DNA of 64,000 nt from Xylophilus sp042867185 (GCA_042867185.1 JBHZQV010000010.1:62001-126000); one strand, 5' to 3'. Numbered from the stretch's first letter, positions 25,405-35,600 are shown. The notes: generated by a model not told the origin, from the sequence alone. A program made the numbers and translations.

Positions 25405-27687
25405 TCAGGTGCCGACCGGCTCGCCCGGTTGCTGCATCTCCAGCGTCGCCTCGAACACGGCGAACCGGCTGCGGCCGGCGCGCTTGGCGGCGTACATCGC
25501 GATGTCGGCGTGGCGCGCCAGCTCTTCGAAGCTGCGGCCGTGGTGCGGGAACAGCGCCACCCCGATGCTGGTCCCCACCTGCAGCCGCCGGTCCTCGATC
25601 ACGAAAGGCTCGGCGCAGAGCCGCACCAGTTCGCCGGCGAGCACGTTGCCGCCGTTGGGGTCGTGCCCGAGCGAGGCCAGCACCACGAACTCGTCTCCGC
25701 CCTGGCGGCTGAGCGTGTCGGTCTGGCGCAGCGCGCGCGAGATGCGCTCGGCGAAGGCCACCAGCAGCGCATCGCCCGCGCTGTGGCCCATCGAGTCGTT
25801 GATGTTCTTGAAATGGTCCAGGTCCATGTACATCACCGCCAGGCCGGTGCCCTCGCGCACCGCCTGCGCGATCGCCTGGGTGGCGCGGTCGACCAGCAGC
25901 ACCCGGTTGGGCAGGCCGGTCAGGGCGTCGTGCTGGGCCAGGTGGGCCATGCGCAGCGCCATCGCGCGGGTCTGGGTCACGTCGCGCAGCACCATCACCG
26001 CACCGACGACCACGCCGTGCGCGTCCTTGATCGGCGCGGCGCTGTCCTCGACGTCGAAGCGCACCCGCCGGCGGTTGAGCAGCGTGCCGCTGGCACTGGC
26101 GACGACCGACTTGCCGTTCGCCAGCGCGTTGCGGATCGGACTGCGGTCGGGCCCTTCGAACGAGCCTTCCTGCAGCGGCATGACGTACTCGACCGGCAGG
26201 CCGAGCGCCTCGGCCGAGGTCCAGCTGCTGATCCGCTCGGCCACCGGGTTGAGGTAGGTGATGCGGCCCTGCGCATCGGTGCTGACCACCGCGTCGCCGA
26301 TCGAGGCGAGCGTCACGCGGAACCGCTCCTTCTCCTCCAGCAGCAGGTCCTCGGCCCGCTTGCGCTCGGTGATGTCGGTGGCCTGCACGAACACGCCGCG
26401 CACCTCGCCGCTGCCCTCGGCCCGGTCGGGCACGAAGCTGACCATCACGTAGCGCTGCGCGTTGGTGCCGTCGATCAGCGGCGTCTCGAAGGCGCGCGCC
26501 TCGCCCTGCAGCGCGCGGTACAGGTGGTGGGCGTTGGCGCCGGCGAGCCGCAAGCCCTCGGCTTCGGAGGGCAGCGCGGTATCTCCCGGGCGCACCGTCG
26601 GCGGCTCGGGGGTCTCGGCGAAGCTCTCCAGGTAGCTGTTGTTGGCGAAGCGGATCCGCAGCTTGCGGTCCCAGTAGGCGACCATGGCGGGCAGGCCGTG
26701 CAGGATGGTGCGCATGTCCTGCTCGGCTTCGTGCAGCCGCTCGGTGGTCTGCTGCCGCGCATCGAGTTCCCGCACGAACAGGCGGCCCAGCCCCAGGCAC
26801 GCCAGCATCATCACGAGCGTGAGGCCGCCCAGCAGCCACGACCGGCGGACCCAGTCCGCATACACCACCGAAGCCGCCTGTGCGACGACGATGGTCAGGG
26901 GGTAGTCATCGAACTTCTTGAAGCGATAGAGGCGTTCCCGGCCATCGATCGTCGAGGTTTCCGGAAAGAAATCTTCCCCGGTGGCGAGGAAATTCCCCAT
27001 GACCGGCGACTTGCTCAGGTCACGCCCGATCAGCGACTTGTCGTAGGGAAAGCGCGACAGGATGGTCCCGTCGCTGCGCGTGAGCGTGATGCGGCCTTCG
27101 CTGCCGAGGTTGATCTGGTTGAACAGTTCGCTGAGGTACTCGGTGCCGATCGTCGCGAGAACCACGCCCTGGAACACGCCGTCCTTGTCTTTGAGCCTTC
27201 TCGACACCACCACCACCGGCCGGCCGTCGAGGCGAGAAACGATCGGCTCGCTGATGAAAAGCCCCATGTCGGCGTTTTGCTGGTGGACCCGGAAATAGCT
27301 CCGGTCTGACACGTCCGCAATGCTCGGCGAGATCGTCCTGCTGGAGATGCGCACCATCCCCCGCGCGTCGGTCACGTAGATCTGCGACTCGGTGGCGGCG
27401 ACGATGGCCTTGTCGAACAGCACCCGGTTGCGCAGGCCGGATTCCAGCGCCATGGTGGACGGGTCGTGGAGCTCGTCGATGACGCCGATGAGCGAACGGT
27501 TGTAGAAATCGAGCGTCCGCCGCAGGTTCTCTTCGATCGTGTTGGACAGGTTGCGGCCGTTGCGCTCCGCCTGTGCGGTCGATTCATGCCGGCTGTACAG
27601 CATTTCGGCGATGAAAAGGATGCCCATCCCCAGTGTCAGGGAGAGGGCCAGGAAGGGCAAGGCCCGGCGAAAAGGTGTGAGCGGCAT
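25405..27687 (-). CDS. Membrane diguanylate cyclase with dCACHE and two PAS domains
   Basis: A 760-residue c-di-GMP synthase. Order: N-terminal membrane segment (about 10-30), periplasmic dCACHE sensor (about 35-270), second membrane segment (about 283-305), PAS (about 325-450), PAS (about 455-575) and GGDEF domain (about 590-745). The active site is a canonical GGDEF at residues 663-667, and an RxxD inhibitory site (RQTD) lies five residues before it. No EAL or HD-GYP domain is present. The input ligand cannot be read; the CACHE fold usually binds small organic acids or amino acids. Confidence 0.92.
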   Translation of the reverse strand: MPLTPFRRALPFLALSLTLGMGILFIAEMLYSRHESTAQAERNGRNLSNTIEENLRRTLDFYNRSLIGVIDELHDPSTMALESGLRNRVLFDKAIVAATESQIYVTDARGMVRISSRTISPSIADVSDRSYFRVHQQNADMGLFISEPIVSRLDGRPVVVVSRRLKDKDGVFQGVVLATIGTEYLSELFNQINLGSEGRITLTRSDGTILSRFPYDKSLIGRDLSKSPVMGNFLATGEDFFPETSTIDGRERLYRFKKFDDYPLTIVVAQAASVVYADWVRRSWLLGGLTLVMMLACLGLGRLFVRELDARQQTTERLHEAEQDMRTILHGLPAMVAYWDRKLRIRFANNSYLESFAETPEPPTVRPGDTALPSEAEGLRLAGANAHHLYRALQGEARAFETPLIDGTNAQRYVMVSFVPDRAEGSGEVRGVFVQATDITERKRAEDLLLEEKERFRVTLASIGDAVVSTDAQGRITYLNPVAERISSWTSAEALGLPVEYVMPLQEGSFEGPDRSPIRNALANGKSVVASASGTLLNRRRVRFDVEDSAAPIKDAHGVVVGAVMVLRDVTQTRAMALRMAHLAQHDALTGLPNRVLLVDRATQAIAQAVREGTGLAVMYMDLDHFKNINDSMGHSAGDALLVAFAERISRALRQTDTLSRQGGDEFVVLASLGHDPNGGNVLAGELVRLCAEPFVIEDRRLQVGTSIGVALFPHHGRSFEELARHADIAMYAAKRAGRSRFAVFEATLEMQQPGEPVGT

Positions 27688-27776
27688 GCTGCAGACAGGT
27701 GGGGGGCACTCCGAGGGTGCGGTACCGAATTTTAGGCGGTGGGGGGTACCCGGCGCCCCCGTACGTCATGGTGCCC

Positions 27777-30215
27777 CTACCGCAAGCCCGCCCCGCGCAC
27801 CTCGATCCGCGCCTCGTCGTGCACCCGCCCCGCCCCGTCGACCAGTTGGATACGGTGCCGGCCGGGCCACGGCAGCCATCCGGCCTGGGCGCCACGGGCG
27901 AGCGGCGCGCCGTCGACCTGCCAGCGCAGCGCGCCGCCGCCCGCGGCCTGCAGCCGCACCCGCTGGTGGCGCGGCGGGATGTCAGGATCGAGCGCGACGA
28001 TGGTGCCGTCGACCGGTGCGACGATGCGCGGCACCGTGCCGTCGACGGAGCCGCCCGCCCCGGCTGCAGTGGGGTTTTCGGCATCGAAAGCGCCTGCATC
28101 CGGCTCAGCACGCCGGCCATCAGCTATCGAATCCATAGCAAACAGGTTCTGCGCGGTGCCGGCCAGGAACCACTCGGTGCGCGGCGCCTCCAGCGCGTCG
28201 CCGAAACGCACCGCCGCCTGCACCACGCCGGGCGGCGGCATTGGCGCCCGGCTGGGCTGGCGGCGGTGCAGCTCGCCCATCACCGCCGCCCACACCGGCG
28301 CCGCGCCCGAGACGCCCGAGACGTCCCACATCGGCCCGCCCGCCGCGTTGCCGACCCAGACGCCGACGGTGTAGCGCTGCGACCAGCCCACCGCCCAGTT
28401 GTCGCGCATGTCCTTGCTGGTGCCGGTCTTGACCGCCGTCCAGAAACGGGTGGACAGCACGCTGTCGGTGCCGAAGGTGCGGGCCCGGGCGTTCGGGTCC
28501 GACAGGATGTCGCCGACGATGAAGGCGGCGCCCGCGTCCAGCGCGCGGTGGGCCGAGGGTGCGGTGCCGCCGGGTGTCGTGCCTTCCGCCAGCACCCGCG
28601 TACCACTCGCCATCCCGCCGTTGGCCAGCGTGCGGTAGGCGTTGGTCAGCTGCAGCAGCGACACCTCGGCGCTGCCCAGCGCCAGGCTGTAGCCGAAGTA
28701 GCCGCCCGATTCGCGCAGCGGCAGCCCCACCGCCTGCAGCTGCGCGAAGAACGCATCCGGCGACACCATCACCAGGGTGCGCACCGCCGGCACGTTGAGC
28801 GACGCCGCCAGCGCGGTGCGGGCCGATACCGCGCCCTTGAAGCGCCGGTCGTAGTTCTGCGGCACGTAGAGGCCCGACGCGGTCGCGATCTGCTCGGGCG
28901 AATCCATCAGCAGCGACGCGGCGGTCAGCCGCTTCTCGGCGATCGCTTCGCCGTACAGGAACGGCTTGAGCGTGGAGCCCGGCTGCCGCAGCGCCAGCAC
29001 CCCGTCGACCTCCGCCGCCCGGCTGAGCGCGCCCGACGATCCCACCCAGGCCAGCACCGCGCCGCTGGCGTTGTCCAGCACCACCACCGCGCCGTCTTCC
29101 ACATGCCGGCCCTCCAGCTCGCGCAGCTGGCGGTCGAGTGCCTGCACCGCGAACCGCTGCAGCGGCGCCGACAGCGTGGTGCGGATGTCCGCCGGAGGAC
29201 GTGCCTGCTTCGGTGGCTGCGACGGCGACGACGGCTGCATGCGTGCCGGTGCAGACGGTGCAGTTGCGGTTGTCCCCGCAGCCGGCGCCATGGGCCGTAC
29301 CCCCGCCCCGTCGCCCTCGCCCGGCAGTGGCTCCCTCTCTCCCGAGGAGGGGGCCGGGGCGAGGGCCGTCCCGCCCCGCGCCACCACCCGCGCCAGGTGC
29401 GGCGCAATGCCCTCGCTGGCGTCGTACCCCCGCCGCTGCAGCGCCGCCTGCGCGAACAGGTCGATGCCCGGGCAATCAGCCGTCGTCCCCGGCTCCATCT
29501 CGGCCAGCACCGCGCAGGCCCGCCGCGCCACCGCGGCGGGCGCGGCATTGGGCGCCCGCACCAGGGCCGCCGCCACCGCCGCCTCGCGCATGTCCAGCCC
29601 GTGCGCCGCCTTGCCGAACAGGGTGCGCGACAGCGCGTCGATGCCGACCAGCTCGCCGCGGAACGGCACCAGGTTGAGGTAGGCCTCCAGGATCTGGTCC
29701 TTGCGCCAGCCGCGCTCGAGCTGCTGCGCGGTGACCGCCTGGCCCAGCTTCTGCGCCATGTCGCGCCCGCCGCCGCGCCCCAGGTCGGCATCGAGCAGGC
29801 CGGCCAGCTGCATGGTGAGCGTCGAGGCCCCGCGGGTGCGCTGGTGCCAGAGCCGGCCCCAGGCCGCGGCCGAGACGGCGCGCCAGTCGACGCCGCTGTG
29901 TTCGTAGAAGCGCCGGTCCTCGCTCAGCAGCATCGCGCTGCGCAGTGCGGGCGACACATCGGCCAGCGCCACCCACTCGCCGCGCCGCACCGACGCGTCG
30001 GTGCGCAGCCGCTGCAGCAGCACGCCGTCGCGGTCGAGCACCCGCGTCTCCGACGGCCGGAAATCCCGCTCCACCTCGGCGAACGACGGCGCGGCGTGCG
30101 ATGCGTTCGGCACGCCCAGCAGCGCGGCCGCTGCGCACACCGCGAGCGCCGGGCGCAGCATCCGCGGCACGGCGCGCAGCCTGCCGGCGCCCTGCCCCGC
30201 GATGCGCGGCCGCAT
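27777..30215 (-). CDS. pbpC: Penicillin-binding protein 1C
   Basis: A bifunctional peptidoglycan synthase of 812 residues. The glycosyltransferase-51 domain holds the catalytic glutamate in LLSEDRRFYEH and the TMQLAGLLD helix; the transpeptidase has SxxK (PGSTLKPF), SLN and KTGTS; the C-terminal PBP1C domain follows. A proline/alanine/glycine linker of about 60 residues separates the two enzymatic domains and contains a GC-rich inverted repeat (29314-29365). A palindromic repeat (28123-28139) lies in frame near residue 695, between the transpeptidase and C-terminal domains. The start follows the bioB stop by 7 bases. Confidence 0.93.
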   Translation of the reverse strand: MRPRIAGQGAGRLRAVPRMLRPALAVCAAAALLGVPNASHAAPSFAEVERDFRPSETRVLDRDGVLLQRLRTDASVRRGEWVALADVSPALRSAMLLSEDRRFYEHSGVDWRAVSAAAWGRLWHQRTRGASTLTMQLAGLLDADLGRGGGRDMAQKLGQAVTAQQLERGWRKDQILEAYLNLVPFRGELVGIDALSRTLFGKAAHGLDMREAAVAAALVRAPNAAPAAVARRACAVLAEMEPGTTADCPGIDLFAQAALQRRGYDASEGIAPHLARVVARGGTALAPAPSSGEREPLPGEGDGAGVRPMAPAAGTTATAPSAPARMQPSSPSQPPKQARPPADIRTTLSAPLQRFAVQALDRQLRELEGRHVEDGAVVVLDNASGAVLAWVGSSGALSRAAEVDGVLALRQPGSTLKPFLYGEAIAEKRLTAASLLMDSPEQIATASGLYVPQNYDRRFKGAVSARTALAASLNVPAVRTLVMVSPDAFFAQLQAVGLPLRESGGYFGYSLALGSAEVSLLQLTNAYRTLANGGMASGTRVLAEGTTPGGTAPSAHRALDAGAAFIVGDILSDPNARARTFGTDSVLSTRFWTAVKTGTSKDMRDNWAVGWSQRYTVGVWVGNAAGGPMWDVSGVSGAAPVWAAVMGELHRRQPSRAPMPPPGVVQAAVRFGDALEAPRTEWFLAGTAQNLFAMDSIADGRRAEPDAGAFDAENPTAAGAGGSVDGTVPRIVAPVDGTIVALDPDIPPRHQRVRLQAAGGGALRWQVDGAPLARGAQAGWLPWPGRHRIQLVDGAGRVHDEARIEVRGAGLR
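28123..28139. repeat. Palindromic repeat GCTAT-N7-ATAGC, copy 2, inside pbpC
   Basis: Perfect 5-base arms. It lies in frame in pbpC and encodes AMDSIA on the minus strand, in a linker between folded domains. Confidence 0.8.
29314..29365. repeat. GC-rich inverted repeat inside pbpC linker
   Basis: Arms CCCTCGCCC and GGGCGAGGG flank a second, imperfect inner palindrome containing CTCTCCC and GAGGAGGG. The pattern resembles REP-like intergenic elements common in GC-rich bacteria, here read through as linker codons. Confidence 0.5.
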
Positions 30216-30222
30216 CACCGCG

Positions 30223-31260
30223 TCAGTGGCCGTCGCCGGCCACTTCGGTCTTGCGGCCCGACAGGCCCAGCTTGCCGAGCAGCTGCACGTCGGCCTCGAC
30301 ATCCGGGTTGCCGGTCACCAGCAGCTTGTCGCCGTAGAAGATCGAATTGGCGCCGGCCAGGAAGCACAGCGCCTGCACCGCGTCGCCCATCTGCTGGCGG
30401 CCGGCCGACAGCCGCACCCGCGCCGTCGGCATGGTGATGCGGGCCACCGCGATCACCCGCACGAAGTCGAACGGATCGAGCGGTGCCGCATCGGCCAGCG
30501 GGGTGCCGGGCACCCGCACCAGGCTGTTGATCGGCACCGACTCGGGATACGGCTGCAGGTTGGCCAGCTGCGCGATCAGCCCGGCCCGGTGCACCGGCGA
30601 TTCGCCCATGCCGACGATGCCGCCGCAGCAGACGCTGATGCCCGCCGCGCGCACCGCGGCCAGCGTGTCCAGCCGGTCCTGGTAGGTGCGCGAATCGACG
30701 ATCTCGCCGTAGTACTCGGGCGCGGTGTCGAGGTTGTGGTTGTAGTAGTCCAGCCCCGCGTCGCGCAGCGCGACCGCCTGCTGCGGCTCCAGCATGCCGA
30801 GGGTGGCGCAGGTCTGCAGGCCCAGGCCCTTCACCGCCTCGACCAGCACCGCCATCTTCTCGATGTCGCGGTCCTTGGGCGCGCGCCAGGCGGCGCCCAT
30901 GCAGAAGCGGGTGGCGCCGGCATCGCGCGCGGCGGAGGCGGCGCGCACCACCTCGTCCACCTCCATCAACTTCTGCGCCTTCACGCCGGTGTCGAACTCG
31001 GCCGACTGCGGGCAGTAGCCGCAGTTCTCGGGGCAGCCGCCGGTCTTGACCGACAGCAGCGTCGCCAGCTCGATATCGCCCGCCGGCCAGTGCTGGCGGT
31101 GCACCGTTTGCGCCTGGAACAGCAGGTCCATCAGCGGCTTTTCGAGCAGCGCCTGCACCGCGGCCACCGACCAGCGCTCGGGCGCCGCCGGGGCCTTGGC
31201 CGGCGGGCGGTGCAGGGTGACGGGGTGGGTGGGGGCGAGGGGCGTTGAGAGTTCGGTCAT
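30223..31260 (-). CDS. bioB: Biotin synthase
   Basis: A radical-SAM enzyme of 345 residues that inserts sulfur into dethiobiotin. The [4Fe-4S] motif is Cys76-x3-Cys80-x2-Cys83 (GGCPENCGYC), and the auxiliary cluster region includes FCMGAAWRAP, YYNHNLDT and SVCCGGIVGMGE. I chose the ATG at 31260 (MTELSTPLAP), giving a normal length. No other biotin genes are adjacent. pbpC starts 7 bases downstream, so the two may share a transcript. Confidence 0.96.
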   Translation of the reverse strand: MTELSTPLAPTHPVTLHRPPAKAPAAPERWSVAAVQALLEKPLMDLLFQAQTVHRQHWPAGDIELATLLSVKTGGCPENCGYCPQSAEFDTGVKAQKLMEVDEVVRAASAARDAGATRFCMGAAWRAPKDRDIEKMAVLVEAVKGLGLQTCATLGMLEPQQAVALRDAGLDYYNHNLDTAPEYYGEIVDSRTYQDRLDTLAAVRAAGISVCCGGIVGMGESPVHRAGLIAQLANLQPYPESVPINSLVRVPGTPLADAAPLDPFDFVRVIAVARITMPTARVRLSAGRQQMGDAVQALCFLAGANSIFYGDKLLVTGNPDVEADVQLLGKLGLSGRKTEVAGDGH

Positions 31261-31927
31261 GGATTTGGGTGGGAAGTTGTGGGCACGCATTGGAAACTGC
31301 GTGCACCCAGCAACGGGGCAGGCAGCGTGGACATGCTGGCGCGAAGAGGATACGCGCAACAGGGCTCCCCCCAGTGCCTGATACGGATGGCCCGCACCGG
31401 CCTACGACACCGCGTGCTTGCGGGTCGCTCGACCGCTACCCGCGACCGAATACCCGCGCGGCGCGTACCCGTGAACGATTTTTAGGCTACCGCTTTAAAA
31501 AAGCGTCACACCTGAGATATCGAGTTTCAAATTCTCCACTCAACGAACAAAATTAGTCGGCGTCACGTCAGGCGGCGCAACACAAGAATATCTTATCGCC
31601 GCCCAATCAATTTTCGGCAAGTCATGGGAGTCGGCGCCGGCAGAATCAAAAGAGCGAAATATGCGACTGCCAAACGCAAGGGAAATAGCGGAACTCGGTG
31701 GCTGCGCCAGCATGGCCGACGCAGCCGCAGGTGCCGCAACGGTGCAGCTGCGGAAGCGTCGGCCGGTGCTACCGCATGGTCGGAAACGGGCGACACTGCG
31801 GCATCGGTACGGCAGGAGAGATGCTGCTGGAGAAGCAGTGGGCGGACTTGCTGGCCCGGCAGGGATGCGCGATCGGTGCCGGCTGGAGCGTATCGACAAA
31901 AATCAACACAATTACATTTACCATAAT
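31261..31927. other. AT-richer stretch without an assignable gene
   Basis: Composition falls clearly below the surrounding DNA from about 31480. A plus-strand frame without a proper start runs from 31499 to a stop at 31951; its first part (for example TQEYLIAAQSIFGKSWESAP, from about 31583) looks like real coding sequence, while its later part is arginine/alanine-rich and looks non-coding. I read it as the tail of a decayed, probably acquired gene. No inverted-repeat ends, transposase or integrase motifs were seen. Confidence 0.4.
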
Positions 31928-32094
31928 ATGAAAAACCAATCAGTCTTTTAGTAGCAGCACTCATTTGCTCTGCAACCACCGCATTGGCAGGAATCATCTG
32001 TCCCAAAAACTGGATTTTGGAAAGCTGCATACTAGGCGCCTTCATAGGAGGCCTCATTTCTGACCAAGTCATAAAGATTTCAAATAGACCATGA
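31928..32094 (+). pseudogene. Frameshifted small exported peptide
   Basis: An ATG at 31928 is followed by five A residues and quickly meets a stop. With one more A in that run the frame would encode 55 residues: a textbook signal peptide, MKKPISLLVAALICSATTALA, then a 34-residue mature peptide with two cysteines and a glycine-rich hydrophobic core (GAFIGGLISD). No good ribosome binding site is visible. Either the base is missing from the assembly or the gene is broken. No family is recognised. It lies in the AT-richer patch. Confidence 0.45.
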
Positions 32095-32126
32095 GGCGCA
32101 ATGGGCTGTGCGGAAGCGAAGCGTTT

Positions 32127-32420
32127 CTACAGCACTACCCGCCGCTCGGGGAACGCTTTGCCCCACACGAGCAGCCGGTAGCGCCGCGCGCCGTGGATGA
32201 AGTACGGATCGCCCTCCACCAGCGCCACGGCCCGTTCGCGCGATGCAACGTCGAGTACCCACAGGCCGCCGATGAAGGCTGCCCCGGGCGTTTCGCGCAG
32301 GCCGCCCCCGAGCAGGATTTCCGGGGCATGGGCGTCCAGGTAGTCAAGATGCGCCGCTGCGTGGGCCGCGCGGACAGGCAGCATCCGTTCGTCGTCATCG
32401 AAGATGGCAATCCAGCGCAT
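32127..32420 (-). CDS. YciI family protein
   Basis: A 97-residue protein with the YCII fold, a ferredoxin-like domain whose members act as small enzymes or subunits of unknown substrate. The start MRWIAIFDDDERMLPVR and the segment RERAVALVEGDPYFIHG, with its conserved aspartate and histidine, fit the family. A clear AGGAG site lies before the ATG at 32420. It is on the same strand as the alpha-2-macroglobulin gene, separated from it by about 260 bases with a palindromic repeat. Confidence 0.85.
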   Translation of the reverse strand: MRWIAIFDDDERMLPVRAAHAAAHLDYLDAHAPEILLGGGLRETPGAAFIGGLWVLDVASRERAVALVEGDPYFIHGARRYRLLVWGKAFPERRVVL

Positions 32421-32650
32421 CGGAAAGCTCCTGGTGGGGTTGGCGCCGTTTGGCGCCGCAAGGGTATCGGTTGCCGACAGGCGTGCAAAGCATCCACCAG
32501 GATGGGGTGGTGGCAGTGCAGGCAAAACACCATCTGGCTCGACGTCGCATCGTGCGGCATGCCAAGGCTTGCACTGCAGACGCGGGCATGGCAGCCCCGT
32601 GCAACTCAACTAAAAAATTAGCCAAAGCCTGCATCCATCGACGGCCTCAA

Positions 32651-32667
32651 GCTATCAATACCATCGC
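32651..32667. repeat. Palindromic repeat, copy 3 (one arm mismatch)
   Basis: GCTAT-N7-ATCGC, one base off the consensus right arm. It lies just downstream of the alpha-2-macroglobulin stop. The rest of the 32421-32682 interval holds no convincing gene. Confidence 0.6.
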
Positions 32668-32682
32668 TGACACGGTCCACGC

Positions 32683-35600
32683 TCACGGCGCCGCCTGCAC
32701 CGTCACCCGGGCGTTCGGCACCTCGCCGAACATCTCGGGCGCGTACATCGCCTCGACCCGGGTCGCGGGCAGCGAGAAGGCACCGACATTGTTCAGGCGC
32801 ACGGTGTACTCGACCTTGAAGACGCCCTTGGGCACGTATTCGTAGTACGCGCGGAAGGCCTCGAAGCTGCGCTCCTCGTAGGCCAGCCAGGCGGCGCCGG
32901 GATCGACCGTGTCCTTCTTGCCGGCCTGGGCGGCGATTTCCGAATCGCGGCCCAGGCCGCTGCCGAGGATGGTCGCGCCACCGGGGATCGGGTCGCTCAG
33001 CACCACCCAGGTCATCGGGGCGGAGGCGTTCACCTCCACCACGATGCGCAGCACGTCGCCCCCGGGTATAGCGGCCGGGCTGGGCCTGCTCGACCGCGGT
33101 GACGGTCTTGGTGACCGCATAGCCGGCGGCGAACGGTGCGGTGCGCGGCACGGCGGCCCGCGACTGCACGGTGAGCCAGGGCTTGCCGGTGCCCTGCTGC
33201 TGGACCTCCAGCGTGCCGGCGCCGGCTGCCCCACCGGCCGCACCGGCCGGCCACGGCAGGAACATGCCGTTGTGCAGCAGGCCGGTGGGCGACGCGGGCG
33301 CGCCGAAGGCGCTGCGCTGGTGCGCCGCGCCGCCGGTGTCCGACGCTTGGGCGCGCACCACCTTGCTCCAGTCCACCTGGGCAGTGGCATCGCCCAGCGT
33401 GGCACGGGTGGTGCCGGCGACCGGCGTGGACTCGAACTTCGCCGAGAACTTCTCCAGCGCCAGCCCGCCCCACAGGTTGGCGGTGGTGGTGTGCCAGGCG
33501 CCGCCCTGCTGCCGCGCGATGAAGCCGTTGGCCAGGCGGCCCATGTCGTCCTTCCAGGCCGGGTCGTCCATCACCGCCAGCATGAGCTTGGCGGTGTTGG
33601 CGTCGCCGTTGGCCATCAGCCACCACCAGTAGTCGCCCTCTTCGGTGCTGAAGACCAGCTTGGTGCCCTGGTAGGACAGCCGGCCGCGCAGGATCTGCTG
33701 GGCCTCTTCGAGCCGCTGGGCGCGCTGGGGCACGTCCTGCACCCGCTTCAGGATGTTGAGCCAGTCGATCACCGCATGCGTCGGCCACTGGTTGGGTGCG
33801 ACGGCGATGCTGCCGACCATGCGGCCCTGCGCCAGCCCGTAGCGCGAGAGCGCCTCGATGGCCGCGATCTTGCGCACGTCCAGGTCTTTCTGCCGCGACC
33901 AGAAGGTGCGCTGGATGCGGCCCTCCACGAAGGCGGCCAGGCCGCGCGCCATCGCGTCGCGTTCGGCCGGCGGCAGCACGAACTCTGGGTGCAGCGCAGA
34001 GGCCTCGTGCGTGGCGGCCAGCAGGTAGGCGGTGAGCGTGTCGCTGCCCCGGTCGTCCTGCCCCTCGCGCGGCGGGAAGTAGCTGGCCAGGCCGTCCTTG
34101 TCGAGGTAGGTGGGCAGCTCGGCGGCCACGGTCTTCCACAGGGCGCCGTCGGCCAGGCCCACCGCCTTGCTGGTCTTTTGCTCCAGGCAGAGGAACGGGT
34201 AGTGGGCGAACCAGTCGCGCACGCCGGGCAGGCCCTCGGCCAGTCGGGGCTGCAGCATCAGCTGGATGCCGCCGCGCTTGGCGCCGGTGGCGGGCAGGGC
34301 GCCGGCGGGCGCGGCCACGTCGAGCCTGAAGGGCCCGTCGAGCTGCACCAGCGTGGCCTGCTGCACCGATAGCGGCACGGCGGGCACGATGCGCTGGCGG
34401 GCCTTCAAGGCGTCGCGGGCGGTGGCGCCGGTGGCCGTGTCGCGGGCGGAGATCTCCCACAGCAGCGCCTCGGCGCGGGTCTGGCCCAGTTGCTCGGGCG
34501 CGGTGACGTTCCAGGTCACCTCGCGCGATCCGCCCGCCGGAATCTCCACCGTCTGCCCTGGCAAGTCGAGGAGGGTCGCGCGTGCGGTGGCCTCGACCGT
34601 CATCGGCTTGGCGGTGGTGTTGCGCAGGGTGACCTGCGCGCGGAAGTCGTCGCCTTCGCGCACCAGCGGCGGCAGGCCGCTGATGATCTGCAGGTCCTGG
34701 GTGGCGCGGATGGTGGTCTGGCCGGTGCCGAAGCTGCCGGTGCCCGCATCGGCCACCGCGACGATGCGGAAGCTGGTGAGCGCGTCGTTCAGCGGCACGT
34801 CGACCTGGGCCTGGCCGTTGGCATCCAGCACCACCCGCGGGTTCCAGAGCAGCAGCGTGTCGAGCAGCTCCCGGGTGGCGCTGCGCCCGCCGCCGCCGCC
34901 CGCGGGCACCGCCTTGCGGCCGAAGTGCCGGCGGCCGACGATCTCCATCTGCGCGGTGGAGGTCTCGACGCCCCAGGCGCGGCGCTGCAGCATCGCCTCC
35001 AGCAGGTTCCAGCTGGTGTTGGGCATCAGCTCCAGCAGGGCCTGGTCGACGGCGGCCAGCGCCACCTCGGCACCGGCGGCGGGCTTGCCGTCGGGCAGCG
35101 TGGCCCGCACCGTGACCTTGGCGGTGCCGCGCACCGGGTAGCTCTCCTTGTCGGCAGCCACCTTCACATCGATCCGGTGGGCCTGGGTGCCGACGCGGAT
35201 CTCGGCCATGCCGAGCCGGTAGGCCGGCTTGCTCAGGTCGACCAGCGCGGTGGGGGCGACGTACTCCTTGCCCTCGTAGCGAAAGGCGGTCCACCATGCG
35301 CGCGGGGCCTTGAAGCCCCAGGTGAAGAAGCTGTACCAGGGCACCTCGCGCAGCCGGCCACGCAGGGCCAGCACGCTCACGTACACGTTGGGGCCCCAGC
35401 CCTCCTGGACCTTGATCTCGACCGTCGGGTCCTGGCCGCGGAGCTGCACCACCTGCGTCTCGAGGATGCCCTCGCGCTCCACCGCGACCAGCGCGGTCGC
35501 CTGGCGGAACGGCATGCGCACCTGCAGCCGGGCGGTCTCGCCGGGCTCGTAGGTCTTCTTCTCGGGCAGCACGTCGATCCGGTCGTGGTCCTCGCCGCCG

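Noticed and set aside
31261..32126. Insertion sequence or prophage in the AT-richer patch
   Set aside because: No transposase, integrase, terminal inverted repeats or target duplication could be found.
32135..32560. Minus-strand frame with CLHCHHP, resembling a zinc-binding motif
   Set aside because: It overlaps the YciI gene in another phase, has no ribosome site, and its later part is the shadow of that gene.
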